Positions 12,337 through 26,700 of a stretch of DNA of 64,000 bases are shown one piece after another. The stretch covers positions 3,298,381-3,362,380 of the forward strand of contig OZ038323.1 of NCBI GenBank assembly GCA_964035795.1, written 5' to 3'. Numbering within the stretch: the first letter of the stretch is position 1; each line of letters begins with the position of its first letter. Made by a program: the position numbers and the translations under genes. The notes beneath the pieces were generated by a model, which worked only from the letters and a program-made list of their open reading frames with translations, was not told the origin of the DNA and searched no databases. The DNA comes from Pterobdella sp. o SKG-2022. Lineage: Eukaryota > Annelida > Clitellata > Hirudinida > Piscicolidae.

Positions 12337-12470
12337 AAATCTGGGTTTTGCATAAACATCACTTTTTGTATTGACTTACGTTGCATACCAAATTGTTTCA
12401 TTTTTGTAATTCTTCAACTCGAATTTAAACCTGGTGTATAAGGATATGTTTCTGAGACTTTCAAGGATAG

Positions 12471-12541
12471 TCGGCCCCTATAGCTTAGTGGTTGACCATT
12501 GGACTAATTATCTAAAGATACCGTGTTCGATCCCGCGTGCC
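12471..12541 (+). repeat. tRNA-Ile-like SINE head, opposite orientation
   Basis: This is the same tRNA-like unit as at 12261 but on the plus strand (TATAGCTTAGTGGTTGACC, then TTCGATCCCG). Its acceptor stem is largely unpaired. It is followed by about 90 bases of unrelated body sequence, as in a tRNA-derived SINE. Confidence 0.65.
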
Positions 12542-14628
12542 TTAAAAATTTGTAGCCCATATGGAATAGCGACCTGTGGAATCAATCAATTGCACAACCG
12601 AAACTCCAGATAGGGGCGATCAAATAATCGACATTTTTTTTTGAAGACAAGCTTACCTGACTGACAAATTATGCATAATTGTATATTGTCGTGCCATTGC
12701 TTTTTACATATAACAAAAAATTCTTGAATGATTCATACTTGTTTGATGAAATATTTAAAAAAAATTGATTTCAACGAACCACTTTGTTTTAAGACATTTT
12801 AATTTAAAGTCAATTACTTCACCTAAACAGCATTACAAATAAAAGATTAAATATTGTTTCTTTACATGATCCAATTCTCATCAAAATAATTATTTACTCT
12901 GTCTTCATTCAATTAAAAGTTTTTCCAGAAATTTTTAAAAACCTATATTATAGTTTTTTTCTCTATTCAGTCAAATCCTTTCTACTTCAAGACTCTATTT
13001 TACTGTACTTGAGACTCTTACTAAATAAATGGTGAGACATTTTTATGAATTTGAAAAACAAATATTCAAAAATCCTCTTTCCGGAATTAACACGTTTTTT
13101 CCATGATTAACCTTTGACTGATTTTTATAATTTTATTAATTAGCTTTTGTTAATGATCTGTGAGTGAGTTATTTAAAAACTACCTCACTAAATTTAGATT
13201 GCTCGAATTTTCAGAATGCTTTTTCTTTGTTTTATCAGACTATGAACTTTGTGAAATAGTGATGTGAATGAACTCTAAGGAGTAAAAGATTTTAAAATAA
13301 CCAAACTAAAAACTTTTAGTGTTTATATTCTTTATATCATCATTCCCTATTTTGAGATTATCAGATTAATTTAATTTCAATAAATATATAAATAAATATA
13401 TTTTTTTGCTCATCAACTATTGATTTAATCTAAAAATCAAAGTTTAATGCTTTGAGAATTGACTACTTGATTTTATAAATTTTGATGTGACTATCGGACA
13501 TGTCAATGGCAAAATAATGGTTTTTATGATAGTTTATTCTATATAACACATAGGGCATTAAGTATTATGACAGATCACATTTCAAGGATTCTCTATATAT
13601 AGAAATAAAGAATTATGAAGAAATATATTTTTTTTATGTTGATTTGTGTTGCTTTAAAAATTATATATCTTAGATTTATTATTTAATTATTTTCTTTTCA
13701 CTCTATGCTGTATTGCGCTCACGGCATGTTCTTATAAAAAGGTCTTTCAAATGGAAAAGTATTTCAAAAGATTTCTACTTTATCTCTAAAAAGTTAGTTC
13801 ATTAAATAAGTTACTGAGTTTGAATAATTGAATTTCAACTTTTTAAATTTGCTCGTCGAGTAATACATGCTTATTGGACAGTTTGTACTAGATTCATTAT
13901 TCCAGTAATTAACGTTCTAAATTTTGTTTTATTTATAATTTTTAATTGAATATCAATTTTTTTCGTGAATCATCAGTCGTGTAGGCTCTGTAGACATAGA
14001 AGACATGTGGAACTACGTATTGTCATATAACAGCCAATTATAACCGTTAATTCAAAACGACTTTAGATTTATTGTGTGGAATTATAAAACTTAGTTGTTA
14101 AATAATTTAAAAAAAACTCTTGACCAAGCAGGTGTTGGAGGTGTAATGTTTGCATTGGGGCTCAAAAGGCCTGGGAATCTTCCTGTTTCTATTTCTTTTG
14201 GGTTAGTCCTATTCAATTTTTTTTCTTATAAGATTTATTCTTAAGGTGGTTTCATTGATGACTTGATAAATTGGTGAAAAATTGATAATACTTTGCTAAA
14301 TTAGCTTTTGAATGTTAAAATGTTTGCTTAGAACTTATGACTAAGTGACCCAATAAATAATAATATAGTATAACGATGTAAAATTATATGTTTTATTGAA
14401 ATGATATAAAATAATATTTAATATTCAAACAGTTCTCTCACACTCCAAAAGTAGACTTATCATCAACCAGCAATATTGGGCAACACTTGATCAATAAATA
14501 ATTTTACCAAGCAACTTCTCAAGCTATGCTTCTTTAACAAAACTTAACTTAGTGTAAAAATTTGTATATAACATCAAACTGCATAAAAACATTCCTTCAA
14601 AACCACAACAACACCAATCTCCTTAATT

Positions 14629-15740
14629 ATGTTGTTTGAGGTGATATTCATAGTTACAGCTGGCTTTCTTATAGCCTTCATATTGGCAGTAGGGGTAGGT
14701 GCCAATGATGTAGCTAATGCATTTGGCACTTCAGTTGGCTCCAAAGTGCTTACACTCATCCAGGCTTGTATCATAGCCTCCTTTGTTGAAACTCTTGGAG
14801 CTGTGTTGCTAGGTTTGTCTTGCTTTTATATATTTAATTCTATTTCATATCAAGATATACTGTTTTTTCCATATTTTAATCTGTTATTTCATTCTATGAA
14901 ATTTTTTTTCAATGTTACAAAACATCGTAAGTATCTTGTATTTTATAATTTCAAAAACTGAATTTAACTATATTCTCCATATTATTTCCTTTTTTTCCAT
15001 TTTCACTCACTTACTCCACATCACCCACAGGATCAAAAGTGACAGACACTGTACGCAAAGGGATCATTGACATCTCCATGTATGACAACCAGACTGAGGT
15101 TTTGGTTCTCGGAAATATTTCTACTCTCTGTGGTTAGTGGTTCATGTGTTTAGTTAATTGTATTACTTCCAGTTTGTATAACATCATCTCAAGCAGATGT
15201 TTTTTCAACAGGGGTTCTTTATATTTCATTAACCTTTTTCAAGTTTAACAAACAATCAATATAGCTTTGAGCTTCTTATATCTGTGCTGAATCATTCAGT
15301 AGACTCAATTTTTTAGTTATGTTTTTCCAAAAATTAGGTATATTGAAATCCAATGTTTTACTGAATTCCAAACTGACTACCTCATTATTCTAATATCACA
15401 AATCTTGTTTAACCATAACAACAACCCACACACCTCACTAACTTATATTCATCCTTATACCAACAATTCACTATTCTTTCTCACCAAGCATTCACCAATT
15501 ATTCTCACCACCATAATCAACCCATCCACTACCACTATGCACCAAGAACATATCCACCCCCTCTATAATCCACCAAGCCACTCACCTCCACAACCACAGG
15601 GTCATGCATATGGTTGATCTTGGCGACAGTCTTCAAAATGCCCGTGAGTGGTACTCACAGTATCATAGGTGCCACTATTGGCTTCTCTCTAGTCGCCAAG
15701 GGCACCTCTGGAATCAGATGGATGAAGCTTGTCATGATTG

Positions 15741-15813
<73 letters not shown>

Positions 15814-18800
15814 TATGTATGTATGTATGTATGTATTTATGTATGTATATATTTATTTATGTATGTATTTATGTATGTATGTATTTGTGTTTTATGGGGT
15901 TTTATAGGGTTTTGAAATTGTTTTATTTGCTTATATAAATATAAAATTTTCAATTTTTTTAATGTTTATATGCTTATTGATAAAACTAAATTTTCATGTT
16001 ACATTTTTTGACACAACTTCGAAACATAAGGCCACTTGAGGTTTGACCAACAAGTTTATTAAGACATAACGCCAATATCTCCATTTCGCTTTTTAAACTC
16101 GTCTCAAATAGACCAATCTGATTCTATCAAGCTCGCTACTTGCGTTATTTCAGTCTCAAAATAAATACAATGAAGCGAATATTAAGTGGGACTTTTGAAT
16201 TTTAATTTGTACTATGGCAACTTGTTTAGGAGTGTTTCTTGTTTCGCTTTTCAAATACCCACAATGAAATCAATGTCAGTATTTATACAATGGTGTAATA
16301 AATAAGCGCAAAAAGCCAATAAACTATGTAAGCCTCCATAGATCGTTTCAGCAGTAAGAAATGATTGATATCTACTGTAAGAATGCAACAATGATGTGGT
16401 ATTTGAATGGCAGTCGTAAATAAAGATCATGTGATTCTGTGTATTTATTTAATTTTTAATATCCTTGAATTAGACTATTGTATTGTGTTGTTAGTTTCCT
16501 TGCAGTGTTCCTGATTATAACCCCTTCAAGCCCTCTTGTTATCTTCCACCATTTCACTCAATTTCTCAATACAATTCTCTTCATTCATTGCTTTCTTCAA
16601 GTCAACCATCTCTTGAGCCTTAAATAAATATAAATTCAATTATTTAATCTACTTTAAACCTTTTAGGCTATTAAATTAACGTTCTTTGGCGGTATATGTA
16701 TATATTATCAATCACTGTTCAAACGTCATGTAACTTGGTGGCAAACAATCCGCAGTTGCTTCATGGTTTGTGTCACCAGCCTTGAGTGGAATTGTGTCTG
16801 TGGCACTCTTCTTCATCTGTCGCATGTTCATTCTGTCCAAGGTGCTCGTTTGTTTTTGTGTATCTATGTGTCAATGTTATGCACATTAACATAGAAGGCA
16901 CACACACAGAAAGACTCATTAGAAGCAGGCCTGAGGTTCTTGCCATTATTCTACGGTGTCACCATTGTCGTTAACATATTCTCAATCTTTCACGAAGGAC
17001 CAGCTTGTTAGTTTGTGTGTATGTGCGAGAAATTGAAATCTTGATGCGTAGTCTGATATAAATAGCTAATTGTTATTGGCATAGTAGTTTATTGGTGTCA
17101 AGGGTTTTTGTTGGTGTTGATTTATTTATTTGATACCTGTTCATACTTTATCTGCGCATTACAATTTTTCACCTATAAAGTTTTCACTAAATCATTTTCT
17201 TGAGTCATTTTGAAAACCATGAAATTACAAACCATACTTTAGAGCTTTTTAAAACTAAAAACATGACGCAAACGAATGCCACACTTGAGAATTCTAAAGA
17301 AATGATAAAATGTTTAACTAAAAGGCAAAAATATAGTATAAAAAATTATTACAACTTAAAAAGCTTGCTGTAACAAGATATCAAAACACTTGATAAAAAA
17401 TGAACAAAAACAAATAAAAAAGCTTTCTAATATAAACAAAAAACATGATAACAACCTAGTAAGAGAAAAAACAATTCCAATAAAACAAAAATACACAATA
17501 ACTCAATGAAACACACACAAACAATATTTTTCAATGAAACACACATTAACTCAAAGAAACACACGCACACACAATAAATCTCAATGAAACACGTATAAAA
17601 ACTCAATAAACCAACCCCACAGCACTGGGCTTCGACCTGATACCCTTGTGGGGAGTGTTCGCCATCTCATTGGGGGCAGGCCTCATCATCATCATCCTTG
17701 TGCGCTTCATCCTTGTTCCCTGGCAACGCAGGAAGATCACTGGTTGGGTTGGCTTCTATTTTTAGCTCAATTCTAAGCATCACCATTATTATCATCAGCA
17801 TTAACCCTTATCATTATCATCAACTTGATCATCATCATCGTCGTTTTACACTCTTGAAAGTTAGCATGGGTTGGATGCGGTAAAGGAGAATGCTTTGATT
17901 GGTTGATTGATTTTGAGTGGTTTATAATTTTTTTAAAATTTTTATTTAATCGCTATTATTTTCGATTTTAATTTTTGATGATTTTATTATTTTACCAGTA
18001 AACTTCAAATTATGAGGATTTATAAATCTTCATAATTTGAAGTTTACTGGTAAAATTCAAGTTTACGAAAGAACATACGATGTCTTTAAAAAACTATGAT
18101 TTTATAATTAAAAATGCGTTTTATTAATTATTCAAAGTGTAAACCTTCCATAGTGAACATTATTAAGTGTTTTGAAAAGCTTTTCACTTTGTATTGAAAA
18201 CATCAAAAGTGTTTCTTCACTCATATTATTCAGACTACGTTCACAATTGCTTCAATTCATTATTACCACTTGTTGTTACACTCAAAACGCCACAATGCTT
18301 TATTGATCAAAATTAAAGAAACTTTTTGTCTGTTTGGATCAATAAGCCATTCTATTGTTTATAATACATTCATTATTGCTTAATTAGAATCAACAAATAG
18401 TTTATTCCTAATTAAGTTCTAACTCACACAAACAGTGAACCTCATAGAGCAACAGCAAGAGGTATTGTTGGATCCAAACAGAGAAACCAAAGAAAACACG
18501 CAAACAAACAGGTACATTCCTAACGGCACAGACGAGCGTCTATTCGTGGTGACAGAGACGAGCAAAAAGAGGAAGGTTAGGAAAAGTTTACCTTCCCATG
18601 GGTCTTTTCCTAATGGCCAGAGCAGCAGTATTGTGAAAGGTGTTTTTATTGTATGTTGTGTCTTATGATGTTCCGCTAGTGGCGTGGTTTTGCTTGTTGA
18701 ATTTTGTATAATACATTCATAAAGTTTGTGTTGTTATTGATATTTTTATAATATAATTTTGAATTTAGCACTTGTTCTACAGTGTGTTTTTGCGTCTAAC

Positions 18801-21544
18801 CCATGAAATGAGAATATAAAGGCAATAAGCTATGAATAATAGTTTTTAGCTTCAAGTGATGTCAACGTTTCAAATACTGTTGCTTTTCGTTACATTGATG
18901 TTACTTCAATCTACCTCAGTGTTATAAACATTATTGATTAAAATTTCCTCGAATGTCATTATCATCATTTTTCCCTTTTCCAAGGGGTCACTGACTTCTT
19001 TTCATGACTTAACCTTCTCTCAAATATCATAAGTTAAAATGCAACATAATTCCTCATAAACCCATCAAAGGAGACCACCGCATATCCTTCAAGCCAACAA
19101 GCATCACAAACCTGGATGAGGGGGTCAAGAAGCAGGGGTCCTTTCCATCTGGTGCCTTTCTTCTCTGTTCAATGATACTTTTGTATAGTGGCAACGACAG
19201 TTTATTTTTCTCTATCCATCCAATGATTTGAATCCACCATAATTCCATTTATTATTATTACTCTTTTGACGTGTTTTGTCTCATTTACATGAAATTCATG
19301 AAGCAAACAAGTCTAAGCATAATACCATGGTATCCCACAACTCAACCCACCATAACCTTCACCACTTCATTCCGACAATACCGCATCATCCCGACAATAC
19401 CACATCATCCCGACAATACCACATCATCTCTACACTACCTCAGTGACTCGCCAAAGGTCTCGCTCCATGATCGCCTTGTCAGACCAGCCTACAATCGGTA
19501 TCAGCAAGAGGTTCAGGTCTCAGTCTGAGTCGGACAGAGAACCTGATGTGGGTGCCTTTGTATGTTTCTATGTTTGTACCTTTGTATATTCTATGTAGTT
19601 TTGTATGTTCATTTTTATTTTGTTTGTTTTTATTTCTAGTTTTTGAAAATTCTGTTTTCATGTTTGTTTTTATATTAATTCTTATTGGGACTTCATGTCT
19701 TACTTATTTCATTTGTTTTTTTTGTTTCTCTATTTTTCCTTCTTCTATTAGTATTAATCAATAAGCAATTAAAAAAGGAAACTGTTTCAAGTCATCTTTC
19801 ATTGTTTGATTCTCCCATATCGTCTTTTCTTATCTCATAACAACACAACCTCACAAACCAGAAAACGTACTTATTCTCAAGCACGATCAATGACATGTTA
19901 CACACCCGCTTCATTCCAGCCGACAAGTTCATGATCCTCAACATTGAGAAGAAGAGTGCACTAGAGAGGGAGATCAAGCTGCAGGAAGAAGGAATCAAAG
20001 ACTCTCAAGAGGTTCATGTTGGGGGTTTCATGTTTTAAGAATTGCTTCATCATCATCATCCATTTTACGTCTGTTTCAAAGCTAGCGTAGGTTGTACATG
20101 TGATCAATTTCGTTTTATCTTTGCCAATTGGGTGAACGTTGTTTTGTCGTTAGTTCAATTCAGTTTCCACTACAAAATACCTCACTATTGTGTATTTTGT
20201 TTGCTTATAAGATATATTAACAGTCTTCAACATCAATTTATGGACAAAATATAGTAAATTTATTGAGCAAAAATGGCAAAAATTTTCGGTAAGTATAGCC
20301 TTACCATAATAAGTTAGCATCAACATTGCTTATAAGATATATCGTAAACACCACAGTTGGTGAACTTGACAAGGGAGTTTGTGGACGACAAACCTGAGCA
20401 ACGCCAGCTCTTCTCTTACCTGCAAATCCTCTCTGCCGGATTTGGAGGATTTGCACATGGAGGAAATGACGTGAGGTGAGTCTGTGTGTGTGTGCGTTTG
20501 AGAGAATGTTTATTATAATTTAGGTAAGTGTTTATGTGTGTACAGGGGGGTTATAAATTTGTATCATTACCATTTGCAAACAATACCTACAACAATAAAC
20601 TTAAACACCTAAAATTCTCCACACACCCACAGCAACGCCATTGGACCCCTGGTAAGCTTGTGGATCATATGCACCACACCCTACTGGACTTCTGCTGATA
20701 ACACTCCCGCCCCCATTTGGTGAGTGTCAATGCTCTGTGTGGGTTTCAATTGTGTGGGGTTTAGTTGAGTGTCTTCAAGTGAGGCTTTTTATAATATGTT
20801 GAGTTATGATGCCACTTAAAACATGTGAGATTCTTCAAAATCAATTTTTTAAAATCATAAGTGCTTCTTTTCTGCATTGAATTAAAATTTCGTATGTTGA
20901 TTGTTTAACATGAAAAAAAATATTGTTAGGTTGTTGCTGTTTGGAGGGGCTGGCATAACCCTAGGATTGTGGGTGTGGGGAAGGAGAGTGATCAAGACTA
21001 TGGGAGAAGATCTCGCCAAAATCACACCCTCCACGTTGGTTTTGCGTGTGTTTGTGTGTGTGTGTGCGTTTCAGAACATCTCTTTGTTATGCTGTTGTCC
21101 CACATGTGTGTTATCAGTCATATGTTGTGACCATAATCAACAGGGGCTTTTGCATAGAGTTGGGAGCAGCATCGACTGTGTTGGTGGCTTCAAATCTTGG
21201 ACTGCCCATCAGTACAACCCATTGTAAAGTGGGTTCTGTGGTGACAGTTGGGTGGGCTCGAGCAAGGAAAAATGTAGATTGGAAACTATTCAGGTTTGTT
21301 GTTGATTTAACCTTTGTATCAAAACTTCATTTTGATACAAAGTTTTGACGCTCTCATCGGTAACCAACCTAGCGAAACCACCATTCATAGGTCTATCTTT
21401 CTGGCATGGGTATTGACACTACCGGTGGCTGGAGGCATTAGTGCTTTGGCCATGTTTCTTCTCATGCAGTTGCCATTCATTAACAACCCCGAGTACGTGC
21501 TCTTTCCCCACCCCTCCAACCTCACCAATACAACGGCGCCCTGA
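14629..21544 (+). CDS. SLC20: SLC20 (PiT-type) sodium-dependent phosphate transporter
   Basis: Fifteen exons: 14629-14812, 15031-15132, 15600-15740, 16756-16841, 16895-17006, 17623-17742, 18436-18639, 19071-19151, 19444-19547, 19862-20011, 20357-20475, 20633-20719, 20930-21034, 21144-21293 and 21391-21544. They join in phase to 632 residues, close to the usual length of PiT1/PiT2 (650-680). Both inverted-repeat signatures of the family are present: [12 protein letters not shown] in exon 1 and [14 protein letters not shown] across exons 11-12. So are [18 protein letters not shown] and [14 protein letters not shown]. Exons 7-10 encode the variable hydrophilic cytoplasmic loop. The protein imports inorganic phosphate with sodium across the plasma membrane. 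The acceptor of exon 8 has a poor pyrimidine tract and is the least certain border; an additional 5' exon is possible. Confidence 0.95.
15741..15892 (+). repeat. (GT)n then (TATG)n microsatellite abutting a splice donor
   Basis: GT dinucleotides begin directly at the donor of SLC20 exon 3 and grade into TATG tetranucleotides. Confidence 0.95.
17501..17612. repeat. Imperfect short tandem repeat upstream of SLC20 exon 6
   Basis: About five diverged units starting TCAATGAAACACAC, 20-30 bases each, lie immediately before the exon 6 acceptor. Confidence 0.55.
17990..18055. repeat. Near-perfect hairpin
   Basis: Arms of about 28 bases (starting TTTACCAGTAAACTTCAAAT) flank a short AT loop in SLC20 intron 6. 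It could form a cruciform or be a tiny foldback element. Confidence 0.75.
19376..19430. repeat. Tandem repeat of an 18-19 base unit, three copies
   Basis: The unit CCGACAATACCACATCAT is repeated with one substitution just before the acceptor of SLC20 exon 9. Confidence 0.7.
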
Positions 21545-22094
21545 TTTATGCAAGTATTCTGGTCAATAGGGTGGATGTCCGGTGTAGATAAGATTGTATT
21601 ATGTCATTGACAATGTAAATTATTAGCGTAAGGCGTTCTATTCTGTTTCAAGTGGGTTTTCGAAGTATAAAATAGCGTTGAGAGTTTGAAACTTTTTTAT
21701 TTTAGTATTTGGATTAGTTTTTAAATGAATTTGATCAAAATTTAAATGTGACTTTGTGTGTATGTGTGTTTATATTTCACACTGATCTTGACTAATACTT
21801 AAATATACTTTTAGGAAATTCTGATATTCACTTTTAATTATAGATCTAAATGTTTTAGATAATCTTCTTTCTAAACGATCTTAAGACACTTTCTCTAGGT
21901 CTTGAGTAATTTTGCCATCTATCACATATATAATGTATGCAGATTCTAAATCCTGTTCTTATGATCTATCTATTACTTATATAATGTTTTGAGATTTGAA
22001 AGTTTTTTAGTTGTTGGTTTTAATCTCTCCATATTGCTGTATATTACTGTCTATTAAGTTACAAGACTTTTTTTATGTAACACACTTGAGTTTC

Positions 22095-22460
22095 AATGAT
22101 ATACAAACAATAAGCACTGTCTGTCTATAATAACAACAAGAAAAATTTTCAACGACAACAAATTATTGCAAATGTATGTCAACAAAAAGAATTACAACAA
22201 ATTTATGTCAACAACAAAATTATACAACAATTGTGTGTAAAAAAACAACAAATTGCAACATATTTGTCAACAACAAAAAATTTACATCAAAAGTATGTCT
22301 GCAAAAAATTGCTGCCAAAAACAGTATCAAATTATAAAAATGTTTGTCATCAAGAACAACAAAATTTAAAAATGGCTCATCATCAAAGACAAAACAAGGA
22401 ATGTTGGTAGCAACAAAAAAATGAAATAGATTCCTGTCAACAACAACACTTGTTTTCAAC
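22095..22460. repeat. Degenerate CAACAA-rich minisatellite
   Basis: Recurring units containing TGTCAACAACAAAA and ATTACAACAAAT, spaced roughly 35 bases apart, with heavy divergence. Confidence 0.5.
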
Positions 22461-22917
22461 AAAAGATACATTTTTGATTAAAATATGAACAAAAATTAAA
22501 CTTTAATTAAAGCCACCAACCACGCATAACAACAATTTCATGTCCAATACACTTAACGATCAACAACACTCAATTATGGACATAAACCATAACAACATAA
22601 CTATAAATAATGATATTTATAACAATATACTTATCAATCTTGATCCATTATTATAGTTTGCATTCACATATCACTTTGATTTGTCTTAATTAATTCAATA
22701 CTACACTATCTTATTTAATTTGTTCTTCAATCATTTTAACAGACCCTACATAATATATTGACACAACTCGTTTCAATTATATTCGGCTTGATTTTTTTTC
22801 ATATAACAACGCTAATACTGGCTTTTAATTCAACCCTCTTGTTTGCAACCTTTAACTTAATGAAATTAACTAACTTCAACCCAAATGTGAACTATTCTTA
22901 CAAATCATGTAGTTCAC

Positions 22918-22920
<3 letters not shown>

Positions 22921-22983
<63 letters not shown>

Positions 22984-22995
22984 TTTGTTTGTTTG
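22921..22995 (+). repeat. (GT)n microsatellite with TTTG tail
   Basis: About 30 uninterrupted GT units are followed by four TTTG units. Confidence 0.97.
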
Positions 22996-23757
22996 CGTGT
23001 ATTAGTTGTGGTTGTTTTTGTGTGCGTGTGTTCTTTTTTGTTCTTTGTGTGTTTGGTTTTATGTCTATGCGTGTTTCTGTATTTAGTATGCGGGTTTTGT
23101 ATTAAAGTGTTTGCGTAAAACTGTATGGTTTTTGTTTCTCGTGTTTGTATCAATGTACAACTGTGTATGTATGGGCGGTTATATACATGCATATATTTGC
23201 TTGAAAAACAATTAATTAGTTATGTGAACGCGTGCTAGTTATGTAAAAAGGATATAATATATACGTGGATGAGTAGTATTGAATTTGAATATTAATAGTT
23301 TTATATAGCTCGAGTTTTTAAACTAGGTTTGCTGAAGAGGCTTGTGGACGAAATATTTTTGGTAGTTTACTATATGTGCTAGTTTTTATTGGTGGTTACC
23401 TGTTGATTTGGTAGTTATTTTTTTATCATTATCCTTGAACTTTATTCTTGAGGTCACCATAACAATGTAAATAATTTGGATTATTTTATCAACTTGGTTT
23501 TTTTATCGTTGTCATTTCTGATTTATCAAAAGGATGCGGTACCTCGACGCAATCATTTGCCAACATTTGATTTATTTCAACACTATTTTTGATTAACCGC
23601 ATAAATAAAATAAATTACTCTAAAATCTTTATCGCCCTTTCATCGACCGTATACAAATGTTCATCTTTTATTACAGGTAAAAAATTCGAATCGAGCTTTG
23701 AAATACTGAAAAAATAATAATAAAAATAAAAGTCCATTGATTTGCAAGAAAAATTGG

Positions 23758-26700
23758 TCACAAGATATGAGCCGCAACGTAGCTCAGAATAAGAACAGGG
23801 GTGGAAATAAAGAGGGTAGATGCACCGGATGGACAGTGGTCAGCGTGCTTGTAGTCTCCCAGACAGGAGGCGTGCATCACTACGTGAGCGATGTACGTCT
23901 GCTCCTCAGTCTTTTGGAAGAGGTGTGCCCAGGGTCCCACTGCATATACCGGCACATCTTCTCCTATGTGTGGTCGTGGAAATACATATGAAGAGAAATA
24001 TTTAAATTGAACTTCGACTTATTAGAAAGAATGAAAATGAGTTAGTAGGTACCTTGGTGTGTGGCAGAATCCAGCCAAATGCCGGCATCTTGCTTGAAGT
24101 CCACCTTGTCAACATCTGTTAAGAGATGTAAAATTAATGAGTTGCAAGGAATGAGCTGCAAGTGATAACTCACCTCCTTCATTTATCGGCTTTCGCAAAC
24201 CTTCTTTTTCATTCTCCACACTGCATTTCATGAATAAAAATAATTATTATACCTCTTAATTGTAATTTTTAAAAAAAGAATATATTTAGAGCAGTTACCG
24301 ATGATACTCATATCCTGGACCATTGGCGTAGCTTAATTGAAGATATTTTTTCTTGTCTTTCGCTTCCTTTCCAGTAACCCCTTGATCGCAAATGATTATT
24401 CAATATTCATTTGCTTTAATATTGAATTACATTTATACACTGTGTTTACAGAGTCGAAAAAATATATTTGAATTTAAACTGAAACTTAACTTCTAATAAA
24501 ATGTTCCTAATCATAGTAAATATATTCATTTTATTATTAAACCAAGGCTCGTTCATTGAATAAAATTTCATTAAATGCATTGAACCAACCTAAAACACTG
24601 TCAGCCCAGTCACCATATCCCCCAAAAGACAACGTGTGGCTGTGATCAGCTGTAACTAGAACCAAGGTGTTTTCATCATCATCCAGTTTTTCAATTACAT
24701 TTTTAATGCTCTTCTCAAAAGCAAGAGTCTCCTTTATTGCTCTTAATGCTTCGTTTTTGTGATGTGCGTGATCAATACGGGCTCCTTGGGATGTGTGAAA
24801 AAAGTCAAAAGCGTTTGCTTGTCTTTAAATTTGGTTAAATCTCTTTCACTTCATGTAAAACTAGAAACAATAATTAACACAAGGTAGCGACAATTAACAC
24901 GACAATAACATTTTAATCAGCACTCAAAAACGCTACAAAATAGCGCTTTATAACGGCTCTAATACATTATATTACATTAAAACATCTCATGCGATCTTCA
25001 AAGCACGAGCATCAACTCAAACCTTCTACAAAGAGTAAGTAGCCATTAGGAGCTCTCGAAAGTATCTCTAGAGCTTTGTTGCTCATCTGAGACAAGGAGG
25101 GCTGGTTGGGATCTTCGCCGTCAAAAGACATCTCTTCATCGGCAAACAGACCTGGCAGTTCATCATTCGATTTTCGAAAAATTTTTTATAAAAGTAAATG
25201 TAGTCTATACTTGATTCTCTACTTTATGAATTGAAGTTTTTCAACAATCGAACCACTAATTAGTAGTCATTAGTTGAATTTTTAAAATTATTGATTTATT
25301 TAACGTTCATTAAAAGCACCATTCGATCCCTCCTAACATTTAAAACGCCCATTTAATATTATTAAGACTCACCGAACAGGTAGTCCACTTTGGAGGCATC
25401 AACACTGCTTAGTTGTGACTGAGTTTCGATGTATTCGAAGTTTTTGTCTTTCTTCGATTTTTCCCATTCCTACAGCATCAATACACCGTTAAAAACTTAC
25501 TCATAGATCGTTTATACATGACCAACGCATTTAATTAGTTAGTAATCAACTAACGAATCCTTGATACATTATCGATTGATTTATGATGACTTACGAATGC
25601 TTTATAAATAAATCTTCAACTACAAACAAGCAAAAAAGCAATCAAAAACTAAAAATATATTAGCCATGAAAAAGATTAATTTCAAATCTTTTCAGTATTT
25701 TCAGAGTTAGGTATAAGATGAACAAAGACGTCCCATTGTAATATACCAAACACCGTTGTAAGGTGAAACTCATTTTGGTATGGTTTTTTTCATTATATAT
25801 TCTCTATAAATACTGTATCAAAATCTCAAAATAAATTTATTTAATTAAAAGTTAAATTTAGCTAAGAATGAGTTTGTTCAATGATAAGTTTAAACTTTAA
25901 TTCTTCGGAGGCATCATGCATCAATGTTTTAACAGTTGCACCACAACAACTTCATAAAATGACATAATTTTTTTATACTTTTTTAAAGTTTGAATAACCT
26001 CAATCAAGTTTTTTCCATCTTCTCTGGAAGTAGTGAAATAAGCTTTTCCTCCTCCCAACATCACCTGCATCAACCATTCAACGCTTATTATATGCTTAAT
26101 GGAGTTAAGTCAAAGAAGGCTTGGTAGGTGAAAATCATACAAGATAATAAAAATTGTGTTAAAAGTGAAAATTTTAATCAATATATGATATGAGATTTTT
26201 AAAATGGCTTTCAGATATTTTCTCAAGTTTTTATACGTTTATTAAGTTTGAATTAGAAACAACGTAAAATTGAAAAAAACCAACGATCCAATCTATTTTT
26301 AGAAGTTTTCTTAGTAATGAATGCCACTCTAAATGTTCATTTAGATTTTTAAAAAAATATTTATTGTCAGAAGAGCATTGAGAGCTATAACTGCTTCTAT
26401 TTAATAATATATGGACCAAATCACGGAAATTTTTTTTTTTGATTATTTTATGCAGACCACCCTTACCGTATCAAAATTCTTAGTCTTTTTTAATGACTCT
26501 TTTTGATCTTTTTTGTGTTATTTATAGTGATATTATTTGGTGTAGGTTTATATGGAAAAAATTCAGATCCCACCTTTATTCCATCAGGAGTTTCGTTGTG
26601 AACCAACTGGTATGCAATGTCCTTCACTTTATCTTTACACTCTGGACTTACCTTTAATTGCGTTTTATAACTTGGTTTGTGTTTAAATAAGATTTATGGT

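Larger units (their letters stand above)
10709..14628. other. Gene-poor AT-rich region between FoxA and the phosphate transporter
   Basis: No convincing exon. It contains two tRNA-like SINE heads in opposite orientation (12261-12336 and 12471-12541) and a fragment of the palindrome family at about 11705-11755. A short open stretch at 14135-14210 (+) could be an exon but lacks any recognised motif. FoxA and SLC20 start divergently here, so regulatory DNA of both is expected. Confidence 0.4.
21545..23757. other. Spacer between convergent SLC20 and alkaline phosphatase genes
   Basis: No gene seen. It holds a degenerate CAACAA-rich minisatellite (about 22095-22460, period roughly 35) and a GT microsatellite (22921-22995). 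Long open frames over the GT tract are artefacts of the repeat. Confidence 0.5.

Noticed and set aside
15604..15938. Cys-Val-rich open frames over the GT tract as genes
   Set aside because: They are translations of a microsatellite; only 15600-15740 is coding, as SLC20 exon 3.
22758..23192. Open frames on both strands around 22.8-23.2 kb
   Set aside because: They depend on the GT/TG repeat and show no domain or splice context.
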